Positions 35,793-43,394 of a stretch of 64,000 nt of DNA are shown one piece after another (positions within the stretch are counted from its first letter, which is position 1; each line of letters opens with the position of its first letter). This DNA comes from Dyella_D sp052115385 (GTDB taxonomy: Bacteria > Pseudomonadota > Gammaproteobacteria > Xanthomonadales > Rhodanobacteraceae). The position numbers and the translations under genes are program-made. The stretch is from the NCBI RefSeq assembly GCF_052115385.1, contig NZ_JBFRGP010000017.1:1-64000 (forward strand), in the 5' to 3' direction. Under the pieces are notes generated by a model. The model worked only from the letters and a program-made list of their open reading frames with translations. It was not told where the DNA came from and did not search any database.

Positions 35793-37013
35793 TCAGGAGC
35801 GCAGACGCCGCAACCCCCGCCGCAAACTCCATGACAACGCCAGCCAGCACGGTATCGCGAACAGTAGCCACGGCTGGTTCTGCTGCACGGTGCCGGGCCA
35901 CACATGCAGGCCCAGTGCGACCGCGAGCGCGATCAATTGCAGCAGGATGACGCGGTCCGCCAGTCGCGACGCGGCCAGGCCGCGGCGCGCGCGCCACAGC
36001 GAGGGCAGCAGCAGGAAGGCGAGCGGGTTGAACAGCAGCAGGTTGGCGTTGGCCCAGGCGGAGTGGTGCGTGGTGAGTGTCCACAGCACCAGCAGCAGCA
36101 GGCCGACGATGCCGGCGGCGACCAGGTAAAGCGTGCCTAGCAGGGCAAGTCCCGTCGGCCAGCGGCGTGCGGCGACGATCAGCAACGCGGCGAAGACCAG
36201 GCCGGCGAGGGCGAGCGGCAGCAGCAGCTTGGGCGCCTGTTCCGGCGGCACGTCGAGGCGGTTCGGCGAGAGCAGCTCGCCGGCGCCGGCGAGTCTGCGC
36301 GTGCCGCCGGCACCGTAGTCCACGTTCACCGCGGCCAGTTCGCGCTGCAGCACCATCGGCAAAAAGCTTTCCTGCCACGCGGTCAGCGGCTGGTCGGCAT
36401 AAGGCCCAAGGCCCAGGTCCAGGATCAACATCAGCCACGGCTGCGCGCTCATCAGGCGCGCCGTCTGCTGGCGGTAGGTCATCAGGCCGGCACGTCCTTG
36501 CAACTGCTTGCGGATCACGCCGCCGAGCGCGTGGTCCAGCGCGTCGCGCACGCGGGTGGTGCAGTTGTCGGCGTAGTAGTCGTAGTCGTAGCGCGCATTC
36601 TCGGGGCGCAGGTTCCACAGCAGGAAGTCGCGCAGCGCGGCGGCCTGTTCCGGTGTCAGCGCCAGCAACTGGCGCGTGACGGAGCGGCCGGATTCGATGT
36701 AGTAGCGCTGGTCCTGTTCGGTGTAGGCGCCATCCATCAGATAGTGCATGCGGCCGCGCGCGAAGTTGAGCAGGAAGCCGCTCTCGTCGAAGTCGAACAC
36801 GCCGTAGTTGAAGTCGACCGATTCGCCGCTGACGGTGTCGCGCACCTGGATCGCGTCGTGGCCGAAGCGTTCCCAGTAGGTCTCGCCGGGACCATAGGTG
36901 ACCAGGGCGACTTCGAGGTTCGCGCCCGGCGCATTGGCCACGCTCGCCTGAGCCTGGGCGAACGCAGCCCCCAGCAATGCAAACAACAGGAGGGTGCGAG
37001 CGATCAGGCTCAT
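35793..37013 (-). CDS. DUF4105 / Lnb N-terminal-domain periplasmic and membrane protein
   Basis: The 406-residue protein has a signal peptide (1-23, ending AQA), a periplasmic DUF4105 domain (about 25-230) with GPGETYWERFGHDAIQV, FNYGVFDFDESGF and YYADNCTTRVRDAL, and then at least four C-terminal membrane segments. DUF4105 is also called the Lnb N-terminal domain; enterococcal Lnb makes lyso-form lipoproteins by moving an acyl chain, and the His in FGHDAI and Cys in DNCTT are the expected active residues. By analogy it could act on lipoproteins or phospholipids in the periplasm, but no function is proven for the gammaproteobacterial branch. The ATG at 37013 is chosen for its signal peptide. 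Confidence 0.75.
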   Translation of the reverse strand: MSLIARTLLLFALLGAAFAQAQASVANAPGANLEVALVTYGPGETYWERFGHDAIQVRDTVSGESVDFNYGVFDFDESGFLLNFARGRMHYLMDGAYTEQDQRYYIESGRSVTRQLLALTPEQAAALRDFLLWNLRPENARYDYDYYADNCTTRVRDALDHALGGVIRKQLQGRAGLMTYRQQTARLMSAQPWLMLILDLGLGPYADQPLTAWQESFLPMVLQRELAAVNVDYGAGGTRRLAGAGELLSPNRLDVPPEQAPKLLLPLALAGLVFAALLIVAARRWPTGLALLGTLYLVAAGIVGLLLLVLWTLTTHHSAWANANLLLFNPLAFLLLPSLWRARRGLAASRLADRVILLQLIALAVALGLHVWPGTVQQNQPWLLFAIPCWLALSWSLRRGLRRLRS

Positions 37014-37045
37014 CGGCGGGCGTTTCCTAAAGGGTGAAAAGCGGC

Positions 37046-37894
37046 TCAGCCTTCGGCGAGGCGGTGGACGCGGAACTGCTGCACGCGGCGGTCGTCCGCC
37101 TCGGTGACGTGGAACAGGTAATCGCCGATGGCGACTTCCTCGCCCACTTCCGGCAGGTGGCCGAACTCGGAGGTGGCCATGCCGCCGACCGTGTCGAACT
37201 CCTCGTCGGAGAACGCGGCGCCGGCCTGCTCGTTGAAGTCGGCGATCGGCGTCAGTGCGCTGACCAGCCAACCGCCGCCGGCCTGCTCATGCATCAGCTC
37301 GGGCTGTTCCTCGTCGTCGTGCTCGTCGTCGATCTCGCCGACGATCTGCTCCAGCACATCCTCGATGGTGATCAGGCCGGCGACGCCGCCGTACTCGTCC
37401 ACCACCAGTGCCATGTGGTTGCGGGTGTGGCGGAACTCCGCCAGCAGCACGTTCAGGCGCATCGCTTCGGGGATCAGCACCGCCGGACGCAGCACGGTGG
37501 CGAGGCTGAAATCGTGGCCATCGCCGACGAACTTCAGCAGGTCCTTGGCCAGCAGGATGCCGAGGATCTCGTCCTTGTCTTCGCCGTGGACCGGAAAGCG
37601 CGAGTGGCCGGATTCGACCACCGTGGCGAAGATCTCGCTCAGCGGGGCCTCGGCGGAGACCATCACGATCTGCGCGCGCGGCACCATCACGTCGTCGACG
37701 CTCAGTTCGGTGACCTTGATCGCGCCCTCGACCATGGTGAGGGTGTCGTTGGACATCAGGCCGTTGGCCTGGGCCGAGCGCAGCTCTTCAATCAGCTCTT
37801 CGCGATTGCGCGGCTCGCCGGAAAACAGATGGCCCAGTCGATCCCACCATTTGCGGTGGGCCGGGCCGCTGGTACTGCCAGGGTCCTCGTTCAT
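37046..37894 (-). CDS. ybeX: CorC/YbeX family CBS-domain protein
   Basis: The 282-residue cytoplasmic protein has paired CBS domains (DDVMVPRAQIVMV, LVVDEYGGVAGLITIEDVLE) and a C-terminal CorC/HlyC domain (VGGMATSEFGHLPEVGEEV). It is associated with magnesium efflux and with ribosome maturation through its operon partners. ATG 37894 is chosen for the usual N-terminus; ATG 37915 gives seven extra residues. It is downstream of ybeY and ybeZ on the same strand, 105 bases after ybeY, the conserved ybeZ-ybeY-ybeX order. The usual downstream lnt gene is not present; a DUF4105 gene is there instead. Confidence 0.9.
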   Translation of the reverse strand: MNEDPGSTSGPAHRKWWDRLGHLFSGEPRNREELIEELRSAQANGLMSNDTLTMVEGAIKVTELSVDDVMVPRAQIVMVSAEAPLSEIFATVVESGHSRFPVHGEDKDEILGILLAKDLLKFVGDGHDFSLATVLRPAVLIPEAMRLNVLLAEFRHTRNHMALVVDEYGGVAGLITIEDVLEQIVGEIDDEHDDEEQPELMHEQAGGGWLVSALTPIADFNEQAGAAFSDEEFDTVGGMATSEFGHLPEVGEEVAIGDYLFHVTEADDRRVQQFRVHRLAEG

Positions 37895-37999
37895 TACGCT
37901 TGCGTGTGTGCCCATGCGGAGGGCGGAATCGCCAGTCTAGCCCAAAACTTGTGACGATTCAGGCCGCAAGCCCGATCAGCAGGCCTGCCCGACGAGGCT

Positions 38000-38485
38000 T
38001 CAGGCGTACGGGTCGGCGATGCCCAGGCCGGCCAGGATGCGGGTTTCCAGCGCTTCCATGGCCTCGGCCTCGGTGTCTTCGAGGTGGTCGTAGCCAAGCA
38101 GATGCAGCACGCCGTGCACGGTCATATGGGCCCAGTGGTCACGCGGCGCCTTGCCTTGTTCGGCCGCTTCGCGGGCCACCACCGGGGCACAGATGGCCAG
38201 GTCGCCGATCAGCGGCAGGGTGACGCCCGGCGGCAATTCGGCGGGGAAGGACAGCACGTTGGTGGCGTAGTCCTTGCCGCGGTAATCGCGGTTGAGCGCA
38301 CGGCCTTCCTTCGCGTCGACGATGCGGATCGACAGCTCCGTCGCCTTGCGTCGCTTCGCACCGCGCAGCGCCGCGTCCACCCATAACCGGAAGCTGGCGG
38401 AGGCGGGCACGCCGGCGCGCGGCGCCCCGTAACCCACCGACAGGCTCAGCTTCGACGTGGCGGCTGATGCCTTGGCCGCACTCAC
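38000..38485 (-). CDS. ybeY: Endoribonuclease YbeY (rRNA maturation factor)
   Basis: YbeY is a metal-dependent RNase that matures 16S rRNA. The 161-residue protein carries the signature H-x3-H-x5-H in HGVLHLLGYDHLED near residue 121, the zinc-binding triad, and SIRIVDAKEGRALN with NYLSFP-like NVLSFPAE. It overlaps ybeZ by four bases (ATGA), which implies coupled translation. The pair is conserved across bacteria. Confidence 0.95.
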   Translation of the reverse strand: MSAAKASAATSKLSLSVGYGAPRAGVPASASFRLWVDAALRGAKRRKATELSIRIVDAKEGRALNRDYRGKDYATNVLSFPAELPPGVTLPLIGDLAICAPVVAREAAEQGKAPRDHWAHMTVHGVLHLLGYDHLEDTEAEAMEALETRILAGLGIADPYA

Positions 38486-39462
38486 CGCGGTTCCTCGGTC
38501 TTCTGCTCGAACGCCTCGTAGGCGCGCACGATCTTCGCCACCAGCGGGTGGCGCACCACGTCGCGCGAGGTGAAGAAGGTGAAGCTGATGCCGTCCACGC
38601 CGCGCAGCACCTCGATCGCATGGCGCAGGCCCGAACGCACGTTGCGCGGCAGGTCGACCTGGCTGACGTCGCCGGTGATCACCGCCACCGAGCCGAAGCC
38701 GATGCGGGTCAGGAACATCTTCATCTGCTCGACCGTGGTGTTCTGCGCCTCGTCGAGGATCACGTACGAATCGTTGAGCGTGCGGCCGCGCATATAAGCC
38801 AGCGGCGCGATCTCGATCACGTTGCGCTCGATCAGCTTGGCCACTTTCTCGAAGCCGAGCATTTCGTACAGCGCGTCGTACAGCGGGCGCAGATAGGGGT
38901 CGACCTTCTGCGACAGGTCGCCCGGCAGGAAGCCCAGCTTCTCGCCGGCCTCGACCGCGGGACGCACCAGCAGCAGGCGCTGCATGCGGTTCGCTTCCAG
39001 TGCTTCCACCGCGCTGGCGACGGCCAGGTAGGTCTTGCCGGTGCCGGCCGGGCCGACGCCGAAACTGATGTCGTGCGTGGTGATCGCGTGCAGGTAGCGC
39101 GCCTGGTTCGGGCCGCGGCCCTTGATCACGCCGCGCTTGACCTTGATCACCACTTCCTGCGCGCTCTCGGCTGCTTCGGCGGTGAGCGCGTCGATGCCGG
39201 ATTCGGCCAGGTGCAGGTTGATGCGCGGGCCGCTGAGGGCCTCGTGTTCGGTGCTGGCGTACAGCGCGCGCAGCACTTTTTCCGCCGCACGCGCGGCGGC
39301 GTCCTCGCCGATCACCTGGAACAGCGTGCCGCGATGGTCGATTTCCACGCCCAGGCGCAGTTCGATCTGGCGCAGGTGTTCGTCGAAGGGGCCGCAGAGG
39401 TTGGCGAGGCGGGCGTTGTCTTCGGGGTCTAGCGTGAAGTCGCGCTGATTGAGCTCAGTCAT
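38482..39462 (-). CDS. ybeZ: PhoH family ATPase YbeZ
   Basis: The 326-residue P-loop protein has the Walker A GPAGTGKTYLAV near residue 140, Walker B in VILDEAQNTT near 230 and the sensor GSVAVITGDVSQVDLPR. PhoH/YbeZ works with YbeY in rRNA processing and stress. The first 90 residues contain the KH-like N-domain of the family. In most gammaproteobacteria miaB is directly upstream; here a four-gene transport operon lies between ybeZ and miaB. Confidence 0.95.
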   Translation of the reverse strand: MTELNQRDFTLDPEDNARLANLCGPFDEHLRQIELRLGVEIDHRGTLFQVIGEDAAARAAEKVLRALYASTEHEALSGPRINLHLAESGIDALTAEAAESAQEVVIKVKRGVIKGRGPNQARYLHAITTHDISFGVGPAGTGKTYLAVASAVEALEANRMQRLLLVRPAVEAGEKLGFLPGDLSQKVDPYLRPLYDALYEMLGFEKVAKLIERNVIEIAPLAYMRGRTLNDSYVILDEAQNTTVEQMKMFLTRIGFGSVAVITGDVSQVDLPRNVRSGLRHAIEVLRGVDGISFTFFTSRDVVRHPLVAKIVRAYEAFEQKTEEPR

Positions 39463-39537
39463 AGGCGCGCGAGAGTAGCGCGGGGAAGGGACCGGGGCTA
39501 CCGGGGCGATCGATCCGAGCGGGCTGCACTTGCTAAT

Positions 39538-39557
39538 AATTAATCATTTAATTAATT
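39538..39557. promoter_or_regulatory. Candidate TetR operator, AT-rich inverted repeat
   Basis: A 27-base AT island in an otherwise GC-rich region contains AATTAAT and ATTAATT arms spaced by six bases. It ends 8 bases before the tetR ATG and could also cover the promoter of the tetR operon. It is a candidate autoregulatory operator. Confidence 0.4.
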
Positions 39558-39565
39558 TAATCCAC

Positions 39566-40240
39566 ATGGCCCGATCCAAGTCCCCCGCAACGCCCCGCCG
39601 TGCCGCCGGCCGCCCCGTCAAGGAAGACCGCGACCTGCGCGCGCATCTGCTGGATGTGGCGCTGGGCCGCTTCGCCCGCGACGGCATCGGCGCCACGCCG
39701 CTGCGCGCGATCGCCACCGAGGCGGGCGTGACGCCGGCGATGCTGCATTACTACTTCGGCGACAAGCAGCAGTTGAAGCAGGCGGTGATCGACGAGCGCC
39801 TGCTGCCCGCGCTCGCGCCGCTGCGCGATCACCTGGCGCTGAGCGTGAGCGAACCTGCGGCGCTGGCGGCGACCTTCGTGCGCGGCATCGGCGAAGTGCT
39901 GGCGCGGCATCCGTGGCTGCCGCCGCTGTGGGTGCGCGAAGTGCTGTGCGAAGGCGGCGAGCTGCGCGAGGTGCTGTTCCATCACCTGCTGCCGCGCCTG
40001 CCGCAGATGCTGGCGCAGCGTTTCGCCGCCGCGCAGGCGGCGGGGACGCTCAATCCGCGGCTGGATCCGCGCCTGCTGGTGGTGTCGCTGATCGGACTTA
40101 CCCTGTTTCCCGCTGCGGGCGCGCCGATCTGGCGGCGTGTGTTCGAGGCCGACGAGCTTCGTCCCGAGGACCTGGTCAATCACGCGCTGGCCCTGCTCGA
40201 AGGCGGCCTGGGTGCGCTTCCATCCGGAGCTTCTGCATGA
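39566..40240 (+). CDS. TetR family transcriptional regulator (CecR/YbiH-like)
   Basis: The 224-residue protein has an N-terminal helix-turn-helix DNA-binding domain (RDLRAHLLDVALGRFARDG, TPLRAIATEAGVTPAMLHYYFGDKQQL) and a variable C-terminal ligand domain. The ATG at 39566 is used; the open frame extends 12 codons upstream through the AT-rich operator region. It leads an operon with adaptor, ATPase and permease, each overlapping the next, as in the E. coli ybiH-ybhGFSR group, so it likely represses drug efflux genes in response to a ligand. Confidence 0.9.
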   Translation: MARSKSPATPRRAAGRPVKEDRDLRAHLLDVALGRFARDGIGATPLRAIATEAGVTPAMLHYYFGDKQQLKQAVIDERLLPALAPLRDHLALSVSEPAALAATFVRGIGEVLARHPWLPPLWVREVLCEGGELREVLFHHLLPRLPQMLAQRFAAAQAAGTLNPRLDPRLLVVSLIGLTLFPAAGAPIWRRVFEADELRPEDLVNHALALLEGGLGALPSGASA

Positions 40241-41190
40241 GCCGATATCTCTTCGCCCTGCTGCTGGCCTGCGCGCTGGCCGCCTGCAGCAAGGCGCCGC
40301 CGCAGGCGCTGGGCACGCTGGAATACGACCGCATCGGCATGCCCGCGCCCGCGGCCGAACGCGTGGTGGCGATCAAGGTGCGCGAAGGCGAGCAGGTGGT
40401 GGCGGGGCAGCCCTTGCTCGAACTGGATCCCACGCATACCCAGGCCGATCTGGCCGCGGCCGAGGCGCAGGCGCGGCAACAGCAGGCGAATCTGCTGGAG
40501 CTGCGCGTGGGGCCGCGCCAGGAAGACATCGCCAAGGCGCGCGCCGATCTCGCCGCCGCCGAAGCGCAGGCGCGGGATGCGCGTGCCTACTACCAGCGGC
40601 TGCTGCCGTTGCAGAAGAACAACTACGCTGCGGCCTCCGATATCGATCACGCGCGTGCCGCGGCCGGCAACGCCGACGGCCAGGTCGCCGCCGCGAAGGC
40701 GTCGCTCGACACGCTGCTGCACGGCACGCGTCCTGAGCAGATCGCGCAGGGCGAAGCGGCGCTGGCCGCCGCGCAGGCGCAGGCGGAGTCGCAGAAGGTG
40801 CTGCTCGGCAAGCTCGCGCTGGTAGCGCCGCGTGCGGGCCGCGTCGACAGCCTGCCGTACAAGCTGGGCGACCAGGCGCCGGTCGGCTCGCCACTGGTGG
40901 TGCTGCTGGCGGGTGCTGCACCGTACGCGCGCATCTATCTGCAGGAGCCGCAGCGGGCCGGGTTGCGCGTCGGCGACAGCGTGCGGGTGCACGTCGATGG
41001 CCGCGACAAGGTGTACCAGGGCAAGGTCCGGCTGATTCGCAGCGAGCCGGAGTTCACGCCGTACTACGCCCTGATCGGCGAGGACGCGGCACGCCTGAGC
41101 TATCTGGCCGAAGTGACGCTGGGGCCGGATGCCGCGGATCTGCCGGTCGGCATGCCGGTTCGTGTCGACTATCCCGAGGCGAAGCCGTGA
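40237..41190 (+). CDS. HlyD-type periplasmic adaptor, lipoprotein (YbhG-like)
   Basis: The 317-residue adaptor starts at ATG 40237, overlapping the tetR stop (ATGA). A lipobox LAAC places Cys17 as the lipidated residue (ALLLACALAACSK), so the protein is anchored by lipid rather than a helix. The biotinyl-lipoyl-like half RVVAIKVREGEQVVAGQPLLELD is followed by a long alpha-helical hairpin of about 150 residues rich in Ala, Glu and Gln (ADLAAAEAQARQQQANLLEL), then a second lipoyl half LVAPRAGRVDSLPYKLGD and a beta barrel domain. It would link the inner membrane ABC pump to an outer membrane channel. Confidence 0.9.
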   Translation: MSRYLFALLLACALAACSKAPPQALGTLEYDRIGMPAPAAERVVAIKVREGEQVVAGQPLLELDPTHTQADLAAAEAQARQQQANLLELRVGPRQEDIAKARADLAAAEAQARDARAYYQRLLPLQKNNYAAASDIDHARAAAGNADGQVAAAKASLDTLLHGTRPEQIAQGEAALAAAQAQAESQKVLLGKLALVAPRAGRVDSLPYKLGDQAPVGSPLVVLLAGAAPYARIYLQEPQRAGLRVGDSVRVHVDGRDKVYQGKVRLIRSEPEFTPYYALIGEDAARLSYLAEVTLGPDAADLPVGMPVRVDYPEAKP

Positions 41191-42191
41191 GTGGCGGAGC
41201 TGGCAACGGCGAGCCTGGCAACGGTGAGCCTGGCAACGGCGACGTCGCCATCCGCGCGCGTGGCCTGACCAAGCGCTTCGGCAGTTTCACCGCGGTCGAC
41301 CATGTCGATCTCGAAGTGCCGGCGCGGCATGTCTACGGTTTCCTCGGCCCGAACGGCTCCGGCAAGTCCACCACCATCCGCATGCTGTGCGGCTTGCTGA
41401 CACCCAGCGACGGCGAGATCGACGTGCTCGGCCTGAGCGTGCCGCGTGAAGCGGAAGCGCTGCGCAAGCGCATCGGCTACATGACGCAGAAGTTCTCGCT
41501 GTTCGACGACCTCGGCGTGCGCGAGAACCTGGAATTCATGGCGGCGGTGCAGGGTGTGCCGAAGGCGCGCACGGCCCAACGCATCGACGAACTGATCGAG
41601 CAATACCATTTCGGCGACCGGCAGAAGCAACTGGCCGGCACCATGAGCGGCGGCCAGAAACAGCGCCTCGCGCTGGCCTGCGCGGTGATCCACGATCCCG
41701 AGCTGCTGTTCCTCGACGAACCCACCAGCGCGGTGGACCCGGAGTCGCGCCGCGATTTCTGGGAAAAACTTTTCGAACTGACCGACGCCGGCACCACCAT
41801 GCTGGTGTCGACGCATCTGATGGACGAGGCCGAGCGCTGCCATCGACTGGCCGTGCTCGACCGCGGCGTGCTGGTCGCCGACGGCACGCCGGGCGAGCTC
41901 ACCGACCGCTTGGAAGGCCGCACCTTCGTCGTCGCCAGCGCGCAACCGCGGCGTGCGCAGCAGCCGCTGGCGCAGGCGGAAGATGTGCTCGGCGTGGCCC
42001 AGGTCGGCAACGAGTTGCGGGTGATCGTGCGCGAAGGGCTGGCCGACGGCGACGAGGCGCTGGCGCGCCTGAAGAAGGTGCTGGCCGAGCGCGACCCGCA
42101 GGCGCGCATCGAGCCGGTCAAGCCCAATCTCGAAGACGTATTCGTCGCCGTCACCCGTCAGCAGCATCCCGGGCAGGAGCGCGCGGCATGA
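41187..42191 (+). CDS. ABC transporter ATP-binding protein (ABC-2 efflux type)
   Basis: The 334-residue ATPase has Walker A GPNGSGKSTT near residue 54, the Q-loop YMTQKFSLFDDL, signature LAGTMSGGQKQRLALA near 150, Walker B ELLFLDEPTSAVDP and the switch His in MLVSTHLMDEAE. It has a single ATPase domain, unlike the double-domain YbhF. The GTG start at 41187 overlaps the adaptor stop as GTGA. The first 20 residues are odd: a repeated GNGEP pentapeptide encoded by a 15-base tandem repeat (41201-41245). A C-terminal segment of about 80 residues is typical of ABC-2 efflux ATPases. Confidence 0.93.
   Translation: MSGGAGNGEPGNGEPGNGDVAIRARGLTKRFGSFTAVDHVDLEVPARHVYGFLGPNGSGKSTTIRMLCGLLTPSDGEIDVLGLSVPREAEALRKRIGYMTQKFSLFDDLGVRENLEFMAAVQGVPKARTAQRIDELIEQYHFGDRQKQLAGTMSGGQKQRLALACAVIHDPELLFLDEPTSAVDPESRRDFWEKLFELTDAGTTMLVSTHLMDEAERCHRLAVLDRGVLVADGTPGELTDRLEGRTFVVASAQPRRAQQPLAQAEDVLGVAQVGNELRVIVREGLADGDEALARLKKVLAERDPQARIEPVKPNLEDVFVAVTRQQHPGQERAA
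41201..41245 (+). repeat. 15-base tandem repeat in the 5' end of the ABC ATPase gene
   Basis: Units of TGGCAACGGCGAGCC repeat about three times with one or two differences, giving GNGEPGNGEPGNGD in the protein. Copy number could change by slippage without breaking the frame, because the unit is a multiple of three. Confidence 0.85.
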
Positions 42192-43297
42192 GCTGGCGCC
42201 GGCTCTGGGCGATCGTGCTGAAGGAGCTGCGGCAGATGAGCCGCGACCGCATCACGCTGGCCATGATCGTCGGCATTCCGGTGATCCAGCTGGTGCTGTT
42301 CGGCTATGCGATCAATACCAACCTGCGCGGCCTCGACGCCGGTATCGCCGACCAGGCCAACACTGCCGGCTCGCGAGCGCTGGTGATGGACATGCTGGCG
42401 ACCGGCGTGATCGCGCCGGTGGCGCACGTCAACACGCCGGACGAACTGATGACCTTGCTGCGCCGTGGCGAAATCAGCATCGGCCTGGTGGTTCCGCCGG
42501 ATTTCGAGCGCCGCCGTTATGACGGGCGCCAGGTGGCGCAGATCATGGTCGACGGCAGCGACAACGTGGTGCAGAGCGCTGCCGTGCAGTTGGCGCAGGT
42601 GCCGGTGGACAGCTCGGTGCCGGACACGCGCGCGCCGCTGGTCAGCACGCCGGCGGCCGGGCCGATCAGCATCGTCAGTTTCTACAATCCGCAGCGGCGC
42701 TCGGCGGTGAATATCGTGCCGGGGCTGATCGGCGTGATCCTCACCATGACCATGGTGCTGTTCACCGGGATCGCCATCGTGCGCGAACGCGAGCGCGGCA
42801 ATATGGAGCTGCTGATCGCCACGCCGCTGACCAGCGCCGAGCTGATGGTGGGCAAGGTGCTGCCGTATATCGGCATCGGCCTGGTGCAGACCACGGTGAT
42901 CCTGGCACTGGGGCGCTGGCTGTTCACGGTGCCGGTCCATGGCAGCCTGCTGGACGTCTATCTCGCCGCGGGCCTGCTGATCCTCGCCAACCTGACCATG
43001 GGGCTGCTGATTTCCACGCGCGCGCAATCGCAGTTCCAGGCGATGCAGATGACTTTCTTCGTGTTCCTGCCGTCGATCCTGCTGTCGGGCTTCATGTTCC
43101 CGTTCGCCGGCATGCCGCAGGCGGCGCAGTGGCTGGCGGAGATCCTGCCGCTGACGCATTTCCTGCGGCTGATCCGCGGCATCATGCTGCGCGGGGCGAG
43201 CCTGTGGGAGCTGTGGCGCGAGGTGGCGGCGCTGGTGGCGTTCACCGCCGTGATGATGACGGCGGCGATCCTGCGTTTCCGCAAGCGGCTGGATTGA
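42188..43297 (+). CDS. ABC-2 type permease (YbhS/YbhR-like)
   Basis: The 369-residue membrane protein has an N-terminal membrane helix (ITLAMIVGIPVIQLVLFGYAI), a periplasmic loop of about 140 residues, and five further helices in the ABC2_membrane domain with RERERGNMELLIATPLTSAE, the characteristic cytoplasmic loop, and LLSGFMFPFAGMP. Only one permease gene is present where the ybh operon has two, so the pump is probably a homodimer. It overlaps the ATPase gene by four bases (ATGA) and is the last gene of the operon, followed by the inverted repeat. Confidence 0.92.
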   Translation: MSWRRLWAIVLKELRQMSRDRITLAMIVGIPVIQLVLFGYAINTNLRGLDAGIADQANTAGSRALVMDMLATGVIAPVAHVNTPDELMTLLRRGEISIGLVVPPDFERRRYDGRQVAQIMVDGSDNVVQSAAVQLAQVPVDSSVPDTRAPLVSTPAAGPISIVSFYNPQRRSAVNIVPGLIGVILTMTMVLFTGIAIVRERERGNMELLIATPLTSAELMVGKVLPYIGIGLVQTTVILALGRWLFTVPVHGSLLDVYLAAGLLILANLTMGLLISTRAQSQFQAMQMTFFVFLPSILLSGFMFPFAGMPQAAQWLAEILPLTHFLRLIRGIMLRGASLWELWREVAALVAFTAVMMTAAILRFRKRLD

Positions 43298-43301
43298 ACG
43301 G

Positions 43302-43393
43302 GTAGGTTGGGGTGAGCCGAAGGCGAACCCCAACGGTGCGATGCGTTCGAATGTCGCGATGTTGGGGTTCGCCTTCGGCTCACCCCAACCTGC
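43302..43393. repeat. Long inverted repeat (REP-like, copy 2)
   Basis: The arms 43304-43334 and 43361-43391 are exact 31-base reverse complements with a 26-base spacer, extendable outward by one wobble and one true pair. Core words AGGTTGGGGTGAGCC and GCGAACCCCAAC match copy 1 at 32527-32615; the two differ mainly at the ATA versus GAA centre of each arm and in the loop. It lies between the convergent permease and miaB genes. Confidence 0.9.
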
Positions 43394-43394
43394 G

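Noticed and set aside
43335..43360. tRNA-like GCGTTCGAAT in the loop of the second inverted repeat
   Set aside because: No acceptor, D or anticodon stems fit around it; it is a chance match in a repeat loop.
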